From Bathymodiolus brooksi (taxonomy: Eukaryota > Mollusca > Bivalvia > Mytilida > Modiolidae), in contig OY804577.1 of the NCBI GenBank assembly GCA_963680875.1, positions 148,074,196-148,138,195 on the forward strand: a stretch of DNA of 64,000 bases. Reading direction: 5' to 3'. The notes under the pieces were generated by a model. The model searched no databases. It saw only the letters and a list, made by a program, of their open reading frames with translations, and was not told the origin of the DNA. Shown here piece after piece: positions 62,462 to 64,000 of the stretch; the first letter of the stretch is position 1, and each line of letters starts with the position of its first letter. The position numbers and the translations under genes are program-made.

Positions 62462-62569
62462 GAAAATTACCAAAGAATTTGGATGCAGAGATTGACCCAG
62501 AGAGATGGGTACCTAGAAGAGAGAGATCATATTACAGAGGAAAGAAGAAGGACAAAAGGAAAGATATAG
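62462..62569 (+). CDS. SRP72: SRP72 exon C (RNA-binding domain core)
   Basis: The exon is 108 nt: two bases completing the Gly codon from exon B, then 35 codons and one leftover base. It reads KLPKN, then DPERW (62494-62508), then RRERSYYRGKKK. This is the hallmark of the SRP72 RNA-binding domain, which clamps the 5e/5f region of 7SL RNA in the SRP S domain. The vertebrate counterpart, as I recall it, reads KLPKNYDP...DPERWLPMRERSYYRG. The acceptor is 'ccattttctatgcag' and the donor is 'gtacat' at 62570. The remaining low-complexity C-terminal tail should be encoded by one or more exons to the right of the window. Confidence 0.93.
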   Translation, partial: ENYQRIWMQRLTQRDGYLEERDHITEERRRTKGKI

Positions 62570-63094
62570 GTACATACTTACTATCCATTATACTTACTAT
62601 CCATTCAATCATTTAGAAGGTCTGGTGTGTGGTTAGCATGCTTACCTCAAGTACAGTATGTAAGAAATAATTTGTCCCAGTTTTAATATTGGTTAGCAAA
62701 TTAAAATTTACTAATATCCTGCCAATCCATGCTAAAACTCACAACAGATTATGGCTGCCATGAATTATTTTGATTCTAATATGTCTTACAATACAAATAC
62801 ATCAGTACACTTTGAATAAAGTCAGTATGATGTGGGCAAGATGGCACATTATTTATGTGATGCAGTGTTCTGTCTGTTATCCTGTCAAATTCAACAATGT
62901 GTTCACTGGTAAACTAAAAAGTGCATAAAAGATAAGAATAATAAATCAAGAGACAGGAAATTATATTTTTTATATCAGATTTTACAGAAATATGTAGTAA
63001 GATGCCAAAGAGGTAATCAGAATCTGTATATCGAAGAAGAACAGACAACATAATGACTAAAATAAAAAGAATGAAAGAACAAACAATGATCTAC
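62570..63094. other. Intron after exon C with a SINE head fragment
   Basis: A fragment at about 62620-62657, with 'tggttagcatgcttacctca', matches the tRNA-like head of the SINE at 11174 and then stops. The rest is AT-rich non-coding sequence. I could not find the next SRP72 exon here. Confidence 0.5.
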
Positions 63095-63166
63095 ATAACA
63101 CTACACATAAAACTAAAGATCGAGTAACATGAACCCCACAAAAACCGGGGGCAGAGATCACCCTAG
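63095..63166. repeat. Possible interspersed repeat fragment
   Basis: The segment containing 'gagtaacatgaaccccacaa' and 'aaccgggggcagagatcacc' resembles a sequence I have seen scattered in bivalve genomes. This is recollection only and could not be searched. Confidence 0.3.
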
Positions 63167-63207
63167 CTTTTGAAGATGATGAGACTTCGGTCCATCATCA
63201 TCAAAAG
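63167..63207. other. Strong hairpin with C(UUCG)G tetraloop
   Basis: Arms at 63167-63181 and 63193-63207 pair over 15 positions with one mismatch. Inside them, with one bulged A, sits gac-ttcg-gtc at 63183-63192, a C(UUCG)G tetraloop closed by three pairs. On the + strand, the sense of SRP72, this would be a very stable RNA hairpin. Its function is unknown. Confidence 0.8.
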
Positions 63208-63289
63208 TAATGGGCCTTTAGACCGGGGTATGGGCCCGCCCCCCGGCCCGAAAATGATTTTGAGCAATTCTAGAGGCAATAAACAGCTG

Positions 63290-63544
63290 TTATAGTATTG
63301 TTTGCTCCAATGTGTCGTATGTTAACCACGTGTATAAACTGGCCCAACGGAACTGAAACTTTCCTTGTTCTTTGTTTTCGCTGGCTTCGTGTGATACGTC
63401 ATCATCAACCTCAATAGGCTCATTTGCCTCTGTGGTTGTACTTGTGTCCATTTCATCTTATGACCAAGGATTTTCCTTCTCTGACGTCGTGAAAAATGAT
63501 ATTTACGTTTGATTTTTTTCAGATCTTGCCTTTTTGGGAGGCAT
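63290..63544 (-). pseudogene. Decayed reading frame, possibly transposase-related zinc-finger N-terminus
   Basis: On the minus strand a frame opens at 63544 with MPPKKARSEKNQT and a stop. It continues in the same frame with a short segment, a second stop, and then 53 codons from the ATG at 63449-63451 to a stop at 63290-63292. The last segment is acidic (EVDDDVSHEASENKE) and ends in GKFQFRWASLYTWLTYD. A basic MPPKK start and a 'KFQxxWxxxxxWLxYD' motif fit the N-terminus of hAT-related zinc-finger proteins (ZNF862 or TTF-type). The expected CxxC does not follow. Two in-frame stops within 255 bp indicate a broken copy or chance. A different 77-codon frame over the same bases (63322-63555) looks like a shadow. 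Confidence 0.3.
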
Positions 63545-64000
63545 TTTGTTGTCATTCGACAGTTTTCGTTATAATTGAGACCCGAGTATGAAAAACACAG
63601 AGAGTATCGGATGATTATACGACTGGTTTACTTTTTCGCCTGATTACGTTCGCGGGATGAAACAAAAATTAAGAACCAGTCGAAACAAAATAAGTATGCA
63701 GATCCCAGTTACCGGCGCACGATGTACAATTGTATGGGCTATACGTGACGGTAATGCACCCTACTGGCACACACATCATTTGTTAATGGGCCATATCAAA
63801 TTTTCATCTTTGCAGTGTTTTTTTTAAATCCTAGATGATAGAAGTTACTGACATTTTCCATTTTTATGGCATCATGATTTTATCAACTTAATCAAGTAGA
63901 ATGCTAAAAAATTGCAAAATAAATCAGTAACCAGATATCATTGTATCAGTAACCCAGACTTGAACCCTTGTACAACATGTACAATGTATATTAGTTTAAC
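63545..64000. other. Right flank, no gene seen
   Basis: The part at 63600-63780 is richer in CpG than most of the window. It holds a 9-bp inverted repeat (cgactggtt at 63620, aaccagtcg at 63674). The last 200 bp is AT-rich. I see no exon with supportable splice sites. Confidence 0.4.

Noticed and set aside
60408..62569. Plus and minus frames of up to 446 codons (YTIIHL, MVYICI repeats)
   Set aside because: These are by-products of the 18-bp unit and are open on both strands at once. The plus frame starting at 61964 runs into exon C in the wrong phase.

Overview
This window is eukaryotic nuclear DNA, most likely from a bivalve mollusc or a close lophotrochozoan relative. The evidence is a spliced gene with GT-AG introns, tRNA-derived SINEs with RNA polymerase III B boxes, 'ccaagatggcc' interspersed repeat modules, and a reverse-transcriptase fragment with a 3' tail of a kind I recall from bivalve genomes. 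The species cannot be fixed by eye. About 85% of the 64 kb is tandem repeat, and most reading frames are by-products of repeat units whose length is a multiple of 3.

The one gene I can support is the 3' part of SRP72, the 72-kDa subunit of the signal recognition particle, on the + strand. Three exons join in a consistent phase. Exon A (10403-10523) ends in phase 2. Exon B (50225-50274) is a 50-nt exon encoding a Lys/Arg-rich linker. Exon C (62462-62569) encodes the SRP72 RNA-binding core (KLPKN, DPERW, RERSYYRG). The introns between them are about 39.7 kb and 12.2 kb. The TPR exons lie left of the window and the C-terminal tail right of it.

Layout: 1-1010 flank with a minus-strand SINE; 1011-5983 35-bp array; 6062-8772 second, unrelated 35-bp array; 8773-10010 truncated, frameshifted retroelement; 10403-10523 exon A; 10524-11558 interspersed repeats and a SINE with a doubled tRNA-like head; 11559-15038 very uniform 44-bp array that starts at the SINE 3' end; 15298-15410 28-bp repeat; 15485-15905 interspersed element; 16163-16208 possible decayed copy of exon A edges; 16231-33010 45-bp then 57-bp array; 33606-48774 57/62-bp array; 48775-50192 repeat modules and two SINEs; 50225-50274 exon B; 50329-52347 27-bp array bounded by an 18-bp inverted repeat; 52501-52896 28-bp array; 53431-60228 41-bp array; 60432-62440 18-bp array ending about 20 bp before exon C; then exon C and a right flank with a C(UUCG)G hairpin and a decayed minus-strand reading frame.

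The genes do not form a system in the bacterial sense. The picture is one housekeeping gene whose 3' introns are packed with at least eight independent minisatellite families. Several show nested higher-order duplications, and three (35-bp second, 27-bp and 41-bp) carry many variants of the CpG-transition type, which is what germline methylation of a transcribed gene body would produce.
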